DNA of 64,000 nucleotides from the NCBI GenBank assembly GCA_006503535.1, contig QYRS01000011.1, forward strand, positions 806,001-870,000, written 5' to 3'. Below, piece by piece: positions 45,401 to 57,349 of this stretch. Numbering within the stretch: the stretch's first letter is position 1; every line of letters starts with the position of its first letter. Under the pieces are notes generated by a model, which saw only the letters and a list, made by a program, of their open reading frames with translations, was not told the origin of the DNA and made no database searches. The stretch comes from Arthrinium phaeospermum (Eukaryota > Ascomycota > Sordariomycetes > Amphisphaeriales > Apiosporaceae). The translations under genes were made by a program, and so were the position numbers.

Positions 45401-47240
45401 ATGATACCCAAAGGAATTTCAGAGGCTGCCGGCAACGCTCTGAGTTCGTCCCGACGTTCGCTAACACCTCGTTATAATCGCGCTTCACTGTAAGTGGCAT
45501 TTCACTTTAGCCACACGCGTTAAGTGTTTTTTTGCTGCCTTTCCGCGACGTCGGCCAACTAACCGCCACTATGGCTTGGCGAATAGTATTCCCAGATGCT
45601 CCAGAATGACCAGCAGCCCTTCGTCGCAACTATGGCACCCTTCTCGAGGAATTTCCTTTTCGCCGACATCCGCGAAATCATGGTCCTGGCTCGGTCTCTC
45701 GGATAAAGCCTCGCCCCCAGCGGCAGCGGTCGCGACCGCGGCCGAGGAACCCCAATCCAATATATACCAGGTGCCCGCGACACATTCGAACGATGCATCG
45801 ACCACTGCCGACGAAGCTGCTGTGGAGGCTCTCGGGCTCGACCCGCTAGATCAAGATGTGCTATCCAAGGACACCTCTAGCGACATACCTTACCCTGCAT
45901 TGGAGTGGAAGGTCTCCGAGCCACTCTTCCGAGCTGCCAAGTCGGCAGCCCCTGGGACGCCCGAGTCTTTCTGGTCATACAAGATGTACAGAGGTCCTGG
46001 CGAGGATGGCTCGGAGCAGCCAGTCAAGGTGCATTACTGCAAGAGTCGACACACTGCGGACCGAGTATGTGAACAGTACTTCATGAACGAGAAGGTCCTT
46101 GGTTTTGACCTCGAATGGGTTGCCGAGGCCAGAGCCTCGCAAGGGGTGCGGCGTAATGTCTCGTTGATCCAGCTCGCCAGTCCCAGTCGCATTGCTCTAT
46201 TCCACGTTGGCTGTTTTCCCAAAGGCGATGATCTTATCCCAAGCATGTTTAAGAAGATCATGGAAAACCCCGACATCACAAAGGTTGGCGTCTGGATCAA
46301 GGGTGATGCAACGAGGTTGCGCACCCACATGAACATCGACTCCCGAGGTTTGATGGAGCTCAGCCATCTCTACAAGCTCGTAACATATTCGCGAACAGGG
46401 GAGTACAAGAGCATCAACAAAAAGTTGATTCCTCTGGCTACTCAGGTCAAGCACTATCTCCATCTGCCAATGTTCAAGGGTACCGACGTCCGATCGAGTG
46501 ACTGGGCACGACCCCTCAGCATGGATCAGGTTATGTGTCAGTATTAGTCCCTCCAAAATCTATTATAGGGTGCTAACTTATATGTTGTAGATTCCGCTTC
46601 GGACGCATATGCTGGAGTGCAGCTTTATGCGGCTTTGGAACATCATAGGAAACAGCTTGATCCATGTCCACCAACACCCCATCACGCTGAGTTGGACCTG
46701 CCCATCCGCCTGACGGATGGCTCGGAACTGGAAACAAGTTCCGACGAAGAGCTGGCTGAGCGACCAGAGGAGGACGACGATCAGCCCCAGACACTGAGCC
46801 CCGCAGCAAGGCGGCGTCTATTGAAGGCCCACGAAAAGTTGAAGCGAAGCAGTACGAAAAACACGGCCAAGCCCACCTCGGAAACGGAAAGAGAGGTGCG
46901 ACCAAAAGATGCGCGTGTTGAGACCGCAGAAGCATGGGTTGCTGCCTTCGTACAGGAGAACCAGCCGGCCGACCCCGTCGACAGGGTCAAGTCTGATTGC
47001 GCTTCTCCTTATGAGCTACGTGCATATCACATATGGCATACCAATAAGGGGATGTCTGCCTCGGATGTGGCCAGCATTCTCCGGAACCCGCCCTTGGTCA
47101 CAAAGACTGTAGTAAGTTATATATGGGCGGCCGTCAGGAAGGAGAGGCTACCTGTCGACCGATCGAGGTATCTCGCGGAGGTTGTCCAACTGCTTCCGGA
47201 GAAACAGGCTAAGGTGGCGAGACAGGCTCAGTACCCGTGA
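45401..47240 (+). CDS. WRN-type 3'-5' exonuclease domain protein
   Basis: This is a DnaQ-fold 3'-5' exonuclease of the Werner/RNase D group, which degrades nucleic acid from 3' ends. Exons are 45401-45489, 45587-46536 and 46591-47240, giving 562 residues. The DEDDy motifs are present: GFDLEW (Asp and Glu), SHLYK following the GVWIKGDATRL segment, and the terminal YSASDAYAG (Tyr and Asp). The catalytic Tyr codon itself is split by an intron. After the domain comes an acidic linker, then a helical C-terminal region (ELRAYHIWHTNKGMSASDVA) that may be a winged-helix/HRDC-like module. With exon 1 the N-terminus (MIPKGISEAAGNALSSSRRS, then basic/Ser-rich) resembles a mitochondrial presequence. Without it translation would start at 45606. 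Cell role is not certain. Confidence 0.84.
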
Positions 47241-47461
47241 GCTGACTCGGCAACCGCTGATGTCTCATATCAGAAGCACAGCGACAGACATCAAAGGGAA
47301 AGGCCAGACGCAAATATAACAAACAACGAGCATATATTCAAGCTATAAATAAGAAAGAATTCCCATCTTCGTCCAATCTCAAGTATTTGCCGTTTAAGGG
47401 CATCGCCAGTATTGGAGTAATGTCGATGATCTGCGCAACATGGTATGCGACATGTGGCAGC

Positions 47462-48871
47462 TCAAAGCACGGCAGGCTCCTGAAAGCCTTCTGGGTACTT
47501 TTCCACCAAGCGCTGCATCTCCGCCATAGCAGTAGCGCGGAATCGAGGTTCTTTAGGGAACAAGGCTGAGTGCAGCAGATCGTATCGCCTGAATAACCAA
47601 ACAAATTAGAGATACGAAGGTGGCAAAACACAATACGGGAGACGGATTCCATGTATCCGACTTACATGGCGTAAAGAGCAAAGCGATCTTCAAAGTCTTC
47701 CTCGGGCTTAGACGGGAGTATATTCTTGAAATACTCCTTCACATAGGCGCGGCCCATGCGATATCGCGGTGCTCGGCAGCATCCTAGATCCGCTGGTATT
47801 GTAATTTGTGGTCAGAATCGTCTTTGTCGTCTTAGGGTGGGAATTGGGTTTGGTACATTCATGATGGCCCCAAAATGCACACGAATCAAACATCATGACT
47901 TCGTCATCGTCAGCATTGGGCTTGACGTTGCCGGGCCAGACATCAGAGTGGCACAAGCACGGCTCTATGCGGTTGCCTCCTGTTTCCATAGGTCGCAGTA
48001 GGCGAGGGATCACCTTCGCGAATAAGGATTCTTTCAACCGGTCAAGCTCGTCGTCTTGGCCATGGGAGCGCTCTTCTTCTTCGAGCACTGTAATACTTGA
48101 AGGTCAACCAAAGATGCTTTGACTGGATCTATATCGTCTCGAGGAGGCTCGTCACTTTTCAAGCCGGACTTACTCTTTCTCATTGCATTGGCGAACCATT
48201 CGGTCCATGTACCAGTCCATGTGTTATCGTTAGGCACGAAGGCCAGATGGGTCGTCACAGGAAATCCGTACTGGCCTGTAGGGGATTTTCCCATGCTGTT
48301 CAAATGCAGCTTGGCGAGAGCCTGGCCAAACCTGACTGGATCAGGTAGGTCGTCGGTCATGTCAACATAGTCGCATATGTAGTAGTGCATATTCGGGATC
48401 GATTCGTACGACCCGAAAGCCAGCGGTGCAGGGACATGTTCCGGGACGAAGGAGTGGATCAACTTCTCAGATATGTAGGTGCCTTCCATCATCTCTAAAC
48501 CTCGCTTGCCAGGCGCTCCCTTGCTTCACAGTCAGTGCCAGTGTGCATGTATGGTCTCAAAAGCTTGGACACGCACCTTCTTGAAGTAGGACTTAGCTGT
48601 TCCATCTTGCAATTGTATATCAATCCTGATGGTCTTGACCCAGGCGCTGGCACCTGAAGGTGTGACCTCGATCACAGTGCTACCTTCGGGGAAGGCTATG
48701 AGAAATCAGTATAGTTGGATCACAGGCAAAGTTTTCTTTCATTCTATCAGCACTGTTGGCCCTTACACGGCACTTACCAGCCATCAGGCTCTTGTCAAGA
48801 ACGACATTTAGGCCCAGGGGGTCGATCTCTTCAGCCTCAGCCACGCCTTTGGCGATCTCTTCGGTACTCAT
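47462..48871 (-). CDS. Fructosamine/ketosamine-3-kinase family protein
   Basis: Members phosphorylate sugar adducts on proteins (or small molecules) so that the adduct falls off. Six exons on the minus strand (48778-48871, 48577-48695, 48174-48519, 47857-48087, 47666-47792, 47462-47588) give 347 residues. Family marks are the nucleotide-binding lobe (SYFKKGAPGKRGLEMMEGTY), VPAPLAFGSYES, FGQALAKLHLNSMGKSP and the catalytic loop LCHSDVWPGNV (Asp as base, Asn for metal). The metal-binding segment FDSCAFWGHHE and the C-terminal RYDLLHSALFP follow. The usual GD of the loop is replaced by SD, as in many fungal paralogues. The substrate is unknown. It diverges from the NLR gene. Confidence 0.85.
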
Positions 48872-49534
48872 TGGGGGAAGTGCAATAGGCTAGAGACGTT
48901 GCAAGATGTGGTTGCAGAAATGAAGTTGCACAAGGCTCCCCAACGCCAGCACAGCGAATGTGTGGCCCTTTTATACCTGGCTCACACACAGAAGATACTG
49001 CAGGCTGCAGCTCACCGGCGGTTGGGTGCTAGGTTCTTATTCCTGCGTAGCATCGTAGCATCGAAGCGAGAATAGTATGACCCCGGTCCCGATTGACAGT
49101 GTTTGTCGCACTGAAGATAGGGGATGCGCTGCCGCCCGGGCGAAGCGGGGTTGGCGATCTCCTTCGGAAGAAGTGACGGGCAAGTGCAGGCATCACTTGT
49201 TGGTATCCAATCAGCAGCCTTTGTCCCCCAGCGCCCATGCAGCCGCTGACAGCATATTACAACCCGAACTCACGAGCGGGAAATGATCTCACACTGTAAC
49301 AGGTTGAGGGGCAATGATCCGTAGCCTGATGTAGCCTTGATCTTGCTGATTTGAGATGGTGGGCAGTCATACATAGATCGGGCATCTGGCCTTGTCGTAG
49401 CCGAGTGAGCGGCAAATGTCCTCAGTTTTCGTTCAATGAATACACACAGCAATAGATCCCGTTAGTTTCATAATAATCTGACGGTTTTGCGGGTGAAGTT
49501 CAAGTGCCGCTTACATTGTTCAAAGGCGCGCCAA
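48872..49534. promoter_or_regulatory. Divergent region between the fructosamine-kinase-like gene and the NLR gene
   Basis: This is a 663-bp gap with no gene seen. It should contain both promoters. Confidence 0.5.
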
Positions 49535-52500
49535 ATGTCTCGACTGCCTCGAAGCGAGTCGACCGGCTCTAGACCGTCGTTCCTCGAGCGACGCCTATCG
49601 CGTCTCACCACATCATCCCGATCTGCAAGCTCTGCCTCAGAGGACACCAGGGGCCCCCTGGGCTTGAACCTTCTTCATGAGCCCTCAGAAACACATGTGG
49701 ATCTGGTTTTCGTAAGAAAAGCATTACTATAATACCCCATGTGAGTTCTGAATTTGCTAATCTTTGCTAGGTACACGGCTTACGGGGAGGATCGCGCAAG
49801 ACATGGAGTGCTTCTGGAGACGTTTCTACATTCTGGCCCCAGGTTTGGTTACCATCCGAGCTGGGGTTCAAGAATGTCCGTATACACAGCTACGGTTACA
49901 ACTCAGACTGGGCCGAGCGCAAAAGTAATGCTCTTAATATTCTCGATTTCGGAAAGGGGCTCGTGGGGGATTTGAATAGTTCCCCCGAGATTCGACGGAG
50001 TGAGACTGTAAGCCAGCAAATTCTGAATTTCCCCATAACAGCAAGATCTGAAAACAGGAGCACGAACAGCCCTGGGCTAAAACTTGAACCGAACAGACTC
50101 CTCTGATACTCGTGGGCCATAGCATGGGAGGTCTTGTTATCAAGCAGGTTAGTACAGCATAACTCTACCCAATGCCTGTTCCCCATACCTCGTCATGCGT
50201 ACGAATAGAGAGGCACGGAATGAAGGATGATATGGTTCAGTACTAATCATGTACACAGGCATACCTATTAGCGCTGAGAGATCCGAACTATTCACTCATG
50301 GCAGAGCGAATGCATAGCTTCTTCTTCCTGGGGACACCGCACAGAGGGGCAGATTCTGCCCAACTACTCACAAACGTATTGTCGGCAGCGGTAGGGGAGA
50401 AGAAGTACGTGACAGATCTAATACCGAACTCTGGTTTGCTTCAGGTAGGAAGACTCTCCTTCACATATGCGTTCCATTCCGTGCGCTGAAGTACCTTTAG
50501 TCAACGAATGATGAATTCCGCCACGTCTATGGCGATATACAGGTTTGCTCTTTCTATGAGACAGTCAAGACAAATTTGGGATATAGTCAAGATCTTGTAG
50601 TGCCAAAGGACTCCGCAGTTATGGGTAAGAGCCAATCGATATCATGTGGCAATTCGCAGGTTACTTACTGAAAACCAAACCAGGCCTTCCGGGGGAGCGA
50701 ACACAGCCTCTAAGTGCAGATCATCGGCACGTCTGCAAATACGAATCACCCAAGGATCCGAACTACGCTTCAGTTCGTAATGCTCTACTTGCTACCATTG
50801 AAGCAATAGAGAAAGAATGTTAGTCCCATCTCAAATCAAATATTGTGAATTTCTCTTCCGACGCTCAACTTCAGGCATTTCATCATACGGCCCTAGCCGC
50901 TTGAAACTGCATGGTCTGATTGCTGATGATACTAGGGAGCTTTACGCAAAGAGATGAACGCCGCGCGCAACTGAAATCCATAGCTCACTACTTGAGTGCC
51001 CCTATGCGACCAGAAGACGAACTCGCTAAGCTTGATGACATAAAAATCAACAACTCTTGTCTATGGCTTACCAATAAAGCCAAATTCCTTGATTGGCAAT
51101 CAGATCGATACCAGGACGCCTTGGATTCTGGTCCGAATATCTTCTGGCTAAGTGGAAAGCCAGGGTGTGGGAAGTCTGTGTTGACGGCCCATGTCATCAA
51201 ATACCTAGAGAGCTGCAATGGCGATTGCAGTTACTATTTCTTCAAGCACAACAACAAGGAAGCATCAAGTGCATCTGCACTTATCCGGTCGCTTGCCTGC
51301 CAAATGGCCGAGACGAACCCACTCATACGCCAGGAACTTCTGGCTATGGTGAGTGAAGCCGAGTTCTTAAATAAGAACGATGAAAACTCGGTCTGGAAGA
51401 CAATATTCCTGAAGCGGATCCTACGATTAGATTTCCACCAGCCGCACTACTGGATCATTGATGCTTTGGATGAAAGTCCCAATTACGAATCCGTCCTTCA
51501 GCTTGTGACCAGAATTCAGAGGACTTTGCCGCTCAAGATATTTATCACGAGTCGACCACTCACATTGTTTGACCGGCTGAGCAACCAAGATCGCCTCAGC
51601 TTCGTTGCCGATTTGGTCACAAAGGAAACGACCACCGAAGATATCAGACTATTTCTTCACGCCAATTCGCAACTGCTTCCGGTTGAAGGGGAAGATTCCC
51701 GTCTCAATCTCATTGAGAGGATAGTTGAAAAATCGAATGGATCTTTTCTATGGGCCTCACTTGTTTCCAAAGAGCTGGAAGTCACCTACAGCGAACAGCA
51801 TATCAATGATGTGCTTGCACAGGTACCCGTTGAGATGGACGACTTATATGTCCGTATCCTAGACGGTGTTCAGGCAGTACCGCGCAACCAAACTTTGGCA
51901 AGGGCAATATTCAGGTGGACCGTATGCGCTGCAAGGCCGATGTCTATCCAAGAGTTGAAAGATGCCTTGACACTAGATACAGGCCATGTCATACCCCGAC
52001 TTGAGAGTGTAATAGGCAGTATTACCGGGCACTTGGTGGACGTTGGGGTTGATAACAGAGTACAATTGGTTCACGAAACCTTCAAAGCTTTTCTAACCCG
52101 ACAGGCATCAGCAACCGAATTTGTCATCGAAAGACGCAAGGAGCATGCAAGTATTGCCGAAATATGTCTCAAATATCTCTGCGGCGAAGAATTTCAGTCC
52201 TTCAAATCCAGGAAAGGCTCCGTTAGCAAACCCGTCGTGGTGTCTCCAAGGCCGGCCTTTACAAATTACGCGGCCTTTCACTTCTCCCAGCATATAGCTG
52301 AGTCATCTTCGGCTATTGATTCTCTGTTGATACACTTGAACGAATTTCTTCGTACCAATGTTCTTGGATGGATCGAGTATGTCGCCCGAGAGAACCGCAT
52401 TTCGGCATTACTGCAGACGTCAAAGCATCTCAAAGCCTACCTGGAGCGTCGAGCGAAGTATCGATCTCCACTCGGTGTTGAGGTTCAATATGTGAACGCA

Positions 52501-54792
52501 TGGGCAGATGATATGATACGCATCGTCGCGGCGTTCGGACGAAATATCACTTCGTTTCCCCAGTCAATCCACACGCTTGTCCCGCCATTGTGCCCGTTGA
52601 ACTCCATGATATACCGAGATCACAGACATGCTTCCAAGTCGTTGGAAGTTGTTGGGGTTTCAGACCAAGAATGGGACGATCGGATCTCATGCATGGTATA
52701 TCCGGAGGGTCAGGCGCTCTCGGTTACGTCTCAAGAGTCGAGGTATGCCGTTGGTCTATCTACCGGGAAGATTCACCTCTACAAAACCGGAACATTTGAA
52801 GAGGCCAGAATATTAGACCATGTCGAGCCTGTCAGGCATCTGTGCTTTGCTGGTGGAAGCGAATTGCTCGCATCCTCTGGAAGAAAACATCTGAATCTCT
52901 GGGATCCTCAGACAGGAGCCCGCCTATGGACTGCCTCGATCAAAGACCTTGTGCTAAGCATCAGCTTCAACCAAACAGACACTGCCGTCCTACTCGCCAC
53001 TCGTGGTAACAAATTGGCCAGTTTCGATGCTCAAAACGGCAACCCATCTGATGAAGCTGCATTTTTTGATATGGATGAGCGGGAGGACAAGAATATAATC
53101 AACAAGAGGCCCCCAACGCATGTTTCTTTCTGTCCAGAGTTGAATCTGCTGGGCGTGGCTTATAGGCAGCGCCCGATCAGCTTCTGGGATTTGGAAGACA
53201 ACTCATGGCTAGGACACTTCCACAAGGGTGACTCCGATGTCTATCCTGGCCCGCTTCTTGTTGGCCTAGTGATCAACCTGAATCCCGAGTTAGAGCTCGC
53301 AGCAGCATCGTATCAAGATGGGGATCTTGTCATTTTTAACCCTTTCGATGGGCAGCAACAGGCTGTTGTTGAAACGTCGGCCCATGTTCTTGTGTCGTCC
53401 CCAGATGGGCGGACACTTGCCACAGGAGACGGCACTGGTATGATCCAGTTGTTCGCCTTCGAAACCCTTCGGCTGCTCTACCGTGTATCGATGTATGACT
53501 ATGATATCAGGGCTATTGCCTTTACTTCGGATAGTACACGATTCTTCGACATCCGGGGCAATCAGTGCAACGTTTGGGAGCCGACTGTTCTGATGCGCAA
53601 CGGGGAACCAGATGATGCTATGAGCGAGCCAATCAGTGATGAGATCCCTCATCCTGCGCTTTTGGTGGACTATAAAACCTTGAGCGAAGATTTGACCATC
53701 ACCGCGGTCTGCGAACATCCCAGCGGGAGGTGGGTTTTGGGTGGCCGCGAAAGCGGAGCGCTCTCTGTGTTCGATATAACTACTGGAACAGAGGCCCAAC
53801 AACTACTCAAGCCGAGCGTCATTTCTGTCAAGTCCATCGCTTGGAGCACACCGCATGACTATCTTTCCGTGTCAGACAGCTCTGGTCGCTTCAATGTGCG
53901 GCGCGTTACAGTGACACCCGAAGGGATCTGGACCGTGGAAGAGCCATTACTGAGCAAAAGGGCTGACCGACCAATACGGCAGTTGCTTTTCGATCCTTCT
54001 GGGACGCGGCTACTTGTATCGACAGATACTATCGACGAAATATGGAACATCGCTGAGGCCAAGGTGGTTCATTCTGTTACCAGACATAATTCAACAACAT
54101 GGCGCTGGCTAAACGACCCTCTCTGTGGGGATGAGCTCCTTCTGATAGAACCTAATCTTGCGCATGTTTTCGCATGGAAAGACTTCCAACGGCTCTCAGG
54201 GGCTGATGGTATCGAGCTGCCTGGCAGTGGCACTGCAGAGTTGACCCTCAACAACGTTATTTCAAGCCGCAGTGGGCGTAACTTATGTGTTCGCTTGCTG
54301 AAACCTTCAGACAGCAGTTTCCCAGGGCTTCAAGTCTATCTGGCATCCGGCATCAACTCTAAGGCAACCTCTGCGAGCCCAGTTGCCGCATACAGGACAC
54401 TGGCAGGTCGCGTCAAGGCTATAGTGGGAGTTCACAGGTCCAGCCTCGTATTTTTGGATATCGATGGTTGGATTTGCTCATTGGACATCGACTCATTCGC
54501 AGTAGAGACACATTATAGTAGGCATTTCTTTATACCACTCTCTTGGTATAATGTAGGAGAGTTGCATTTTGTAGTGACGTCTCAAGGAGCTGTGGCGTTG
54601 GCGCGCAGGGACGAAGTGGTGATTTTCCACCATGGGCTGGACTTTTTCGAGGAACGTATTGCGCTCGATATACAGAAAGACAACATTACGCCTTTGGTAG
54701 GAGACAAAGGAGGTATAAGTGGCGGTATCAAGATATCGCGACGGAGGCGACCTGGTGCCCGAACAATTCGATCCGACCCTGGCCCGGTCTGA
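49535..54792 (+). CDS. NLR-type receptor: esterase/lipase (SesB-like), NACHT, WD40-like repeats
   Basis: Fungal NLRs sense non-self and trigger incompatibility or cell death. Seven exons (49535-49711, 49771-50007, 50097-50147, 50259-50444, 50501-50624, 50684-50818, 50936-54792) give 1588 residues. The N-terminal alpha/beta hydrolase begins VDLVFVHGLRGGSRKTWS, has the nucleophile elbow GHSMGG (Ser147), HSFFFLGTPHRGAD and a likely catalytic His at 272/274 (DHRHVCKY). The NACHT NTPase follows: Walker A GKPGCGKS (377-384), Walker B WIIDALDE (476-483) and the sensor FITSRPL. After a helical region, about 650 residues of degenerate WD40-type repeats run to the end (for example HLNLWDPQTG). Exon 6 can join two acceptors; only the one at 50936 keeps the NACHT in frame. 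The ligand is unknown. Motifs are intact, so it is not an obvious pseudogene. Confidence 0.9.
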
Positions 54793-55182
54793 CATATCGT
54801 TCGGCTCCTCGAGCTTTTAGGGTATGATCTTCAACGCGGGGTTTGTCGTATCTGTATGTGTTCTACGTCATGTATATAATACACAGCTAGTTTCCAACGT
54901 CCTGTCCAGCGACTTTGCCTATAAATCCGCTATAAACACCATGAACAAAAACTGATAACCTGTTGAGTTGTGGCATCATTTCGTGTTTGGACAGGAATAC
55001 TGTTGATAATGCGTTCATAAGTACCGGGCGATTCAATGTATTGAATCTATCTGTTTTTAGAAAACGCCGGCAGCCTTGCATACCGCCCCTCACTGTACAC
55101 AGCACAAATGACCTGCGACCTCGCCTCGATAGGATTCCATGCCATCACCACAACGCGCCCACTATCAGAAGCAAGACGCGGC
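54793..55182. other. Gap between the NLR and MFS genes
   Basis: This 390-bp gap should contain the NLR 3' UTR and MFS promoter; the frame upstream of the chosen MFS start is open but not protein-like. Confidence 0.5.
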
Positions 55183-57165
55183 ATGTCTATCCCGATAACT
55201 AATACTCAAAACATGGATTCTCCAAATCACCAAGCGACAGAGACAGTCACAGCTGCAGCTAAAGAGAAACCCGCTGACGACATGCTGTCCGGCTCTCCGC
55301 AAAACGCCACTTACACCATTTTCAGCGAGATTGCTAGACGAGCCACTGTCTGGACTGCCTCCTTTGCGGCAATGTTCTCGGGTTTAAGTAGCTTCATTTA
55401 CTACCCTGTCCTACAGCCTCTGGCTACAGATCTGCGAGTCTCTTTGCAGCTCGTTAACCTAACGATCACCTCGTACCTGGTAGTCGCAGGTCTGGCACCA
55501 TCACTGATCGGTGACATGGCCGATCATACTGGACGAAGACCAGTATATATTGTGGTGCTGACTTTGTATTTTGGAGCCAATATTGGATTGGCCCTGCAAA
55601 GTTCATATGTGGCATTATTGCTTTTGAGAATGTTGCAAAGTGCTGGGTCATCAGGTAAGTTTGCTCCTGAGGTTCATCGCGCCATTTCATTCTCTCTCTA
55701 GCCTGGATCGCTATCGTGTTCGCTTGGGAAGACCGAATGATTGGGCTGACCTGTTGGTATCGAATTTGCCAAGGGACAATCTCTCTAGCCTACGGTGTAA
55801 TCAGCGACATCACACAGGCAAAAGACAGGGGCTCCTACGTCGGCGTCCTTATGGGTTTGTACGAAGTTTGACCACGAACCCAAGACGCGGACAAATTGGG
55901 CTGACATCAACTTTCCTTTTTGCTAGCACGAACGTTGCACCCAGTCTCGGACCAGTCCTCGGCGGTGTGCTCGCCGAGAAAGCTGGATGGAGATGGATTT
56001 TCTGGCTGCTGACAATACTCTCGGGCATGTTGCTTCTATGCATAACCCTATTCTTTCCAGAGACTTGCCGTCTAATTGTAGGCAACGGCAGTGTGCCGGC
56101 AACTGGCTACAACAGGACCGTAGTCTCATTTCTCAAGCCATTTTTGGCCAAAGAAGAGTCTCAGGACATCGAGGGGCAAACAGGTTCAATTGCAAATGAG
56201 ACTTCGTGCGAACAAAGGGAGAGGTCGCGAAAATGCCATATACCCAACCCCCTGAGCATTCTCAAAATACTTCTTGATAAGGGGTCATTTTCAACTATGT
56301 TTGCTGGTTCTATGGCGTACACAATATTCGGCTGCTTGGGGGCCTCACTATCAGCCCATTGCATCCAAATATACAAGCTGAATTATCTGCAAGCTGGACT
56401 GATATATCTCCCCGCAGGGGTGGGAGGCATATTTGCAGCTTATTCTATTGGTAAGTGAAAAACAACCGAGGCGAATTCAACGCACTGCACTAGACGGTCT
56501 CTTGCTAATCAACTTGGGAGGCCGGCTATTGGATTACAACTACAAGTTAACTGCGAGAACGCATGACCTAGATGCCGATAGAGGTAAAGAAGATAATCTG
56601 CATGACTTTCCTATTGAAGAAGCCAGGCTGCGAAGTGTTTGGTATTTGATGGCACTCAGTATAATGGCGACGATCGGGTACGGCTGGGCGCTCGATCGAA
56701 AATCTGTAAGTTTTCTGATTTTATCATAGTGACAGATGATCAGGCATGTACATCTTTTAGGAAACAGACCGTCCCCTGACTCTCCACGTTTACAGCATCT
56801 CGCACTTCCACTCGTCATGCAATTTGTCACGGGAAGTACAATGGTGGGCATGTTCACTGTAAGCCACCCTTCCAGCAACACAGCTCAAGCAATGTCACTG
56901 AACGATGCACTGGGGAACTCAGATCTTCAGTACGCTTTTGTCAGACCTCAATCCTGGATACACTTCGACCTCGCAAGCGGCATACAACCTGGTTCGTTGT
57001 CTTCTAGGCGCGGCAGGCATTGCAGCACAGGAGGCAATGGTAGATGGTGTTGGTCTGGGCTGGTGCTTTACCATTATGGGGCTGATATTGGCATGTACGG
57101 TGCCTTTGTTAGTACTACTTCAAGCCAAGGGGCACCAATGGAGACGGTTGAAAGCGAATGGTTGA
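55183..57165 (+). CDS. MFS drug:H+ antiporter-type transporter (DHA1 group)
   Basis: This is a plasma-membrane exporter of the major facilitator superfamily. Exons are 55183-55654, 55774-55858, 55927-56450, 56521-56705, 56796-56858 and 56923-57165, giving 523 residues with about twelve membrane helices. The motif between helices 2 and 3 (GDMADHTGRRPVY) and the helix-4/5 region (TISLAYGVISDITQAKDRGS then TNVAPSLGPVLGGVLAEKAG) are typical of DHA1 carriers. The central loop and GIFAAYSIGGRLLDYNY follow. Every motif named here lies across or next to an exon junction, which supports the model. The start could also be the ATG at 55213. Exon 4 has a second in-frame acceptor that would add nine residues. 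The substrate cannot be told. It follows the NLR on the same strand. Confidence 0.87.
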
Positions 57166-57349
57166 ACGGACTGGTGCGCTTGAACCCTTGAAATAGGAAT
57201 ATGTATGACATCTGGAGCAGCTGTTGTAATTTGCCAATTATATCTTCTTTATGTTTACGCTACGGTCTTTCAGTTGGACATATAAATTCATGATGGCCAG
57301 ATGATTTGCCTGGGGTATCAATCTATTCAAGTAGGGATCATTGCCCGTC

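Noticed and set aside
50936..54792. The NLR as a pseudogene because its NACHT exon seemed to lack the N-terminal part
   Set aside because: The upstream esterase exons join it in frame through six introns with good splice signals, and no internal stop or frameshift was found.
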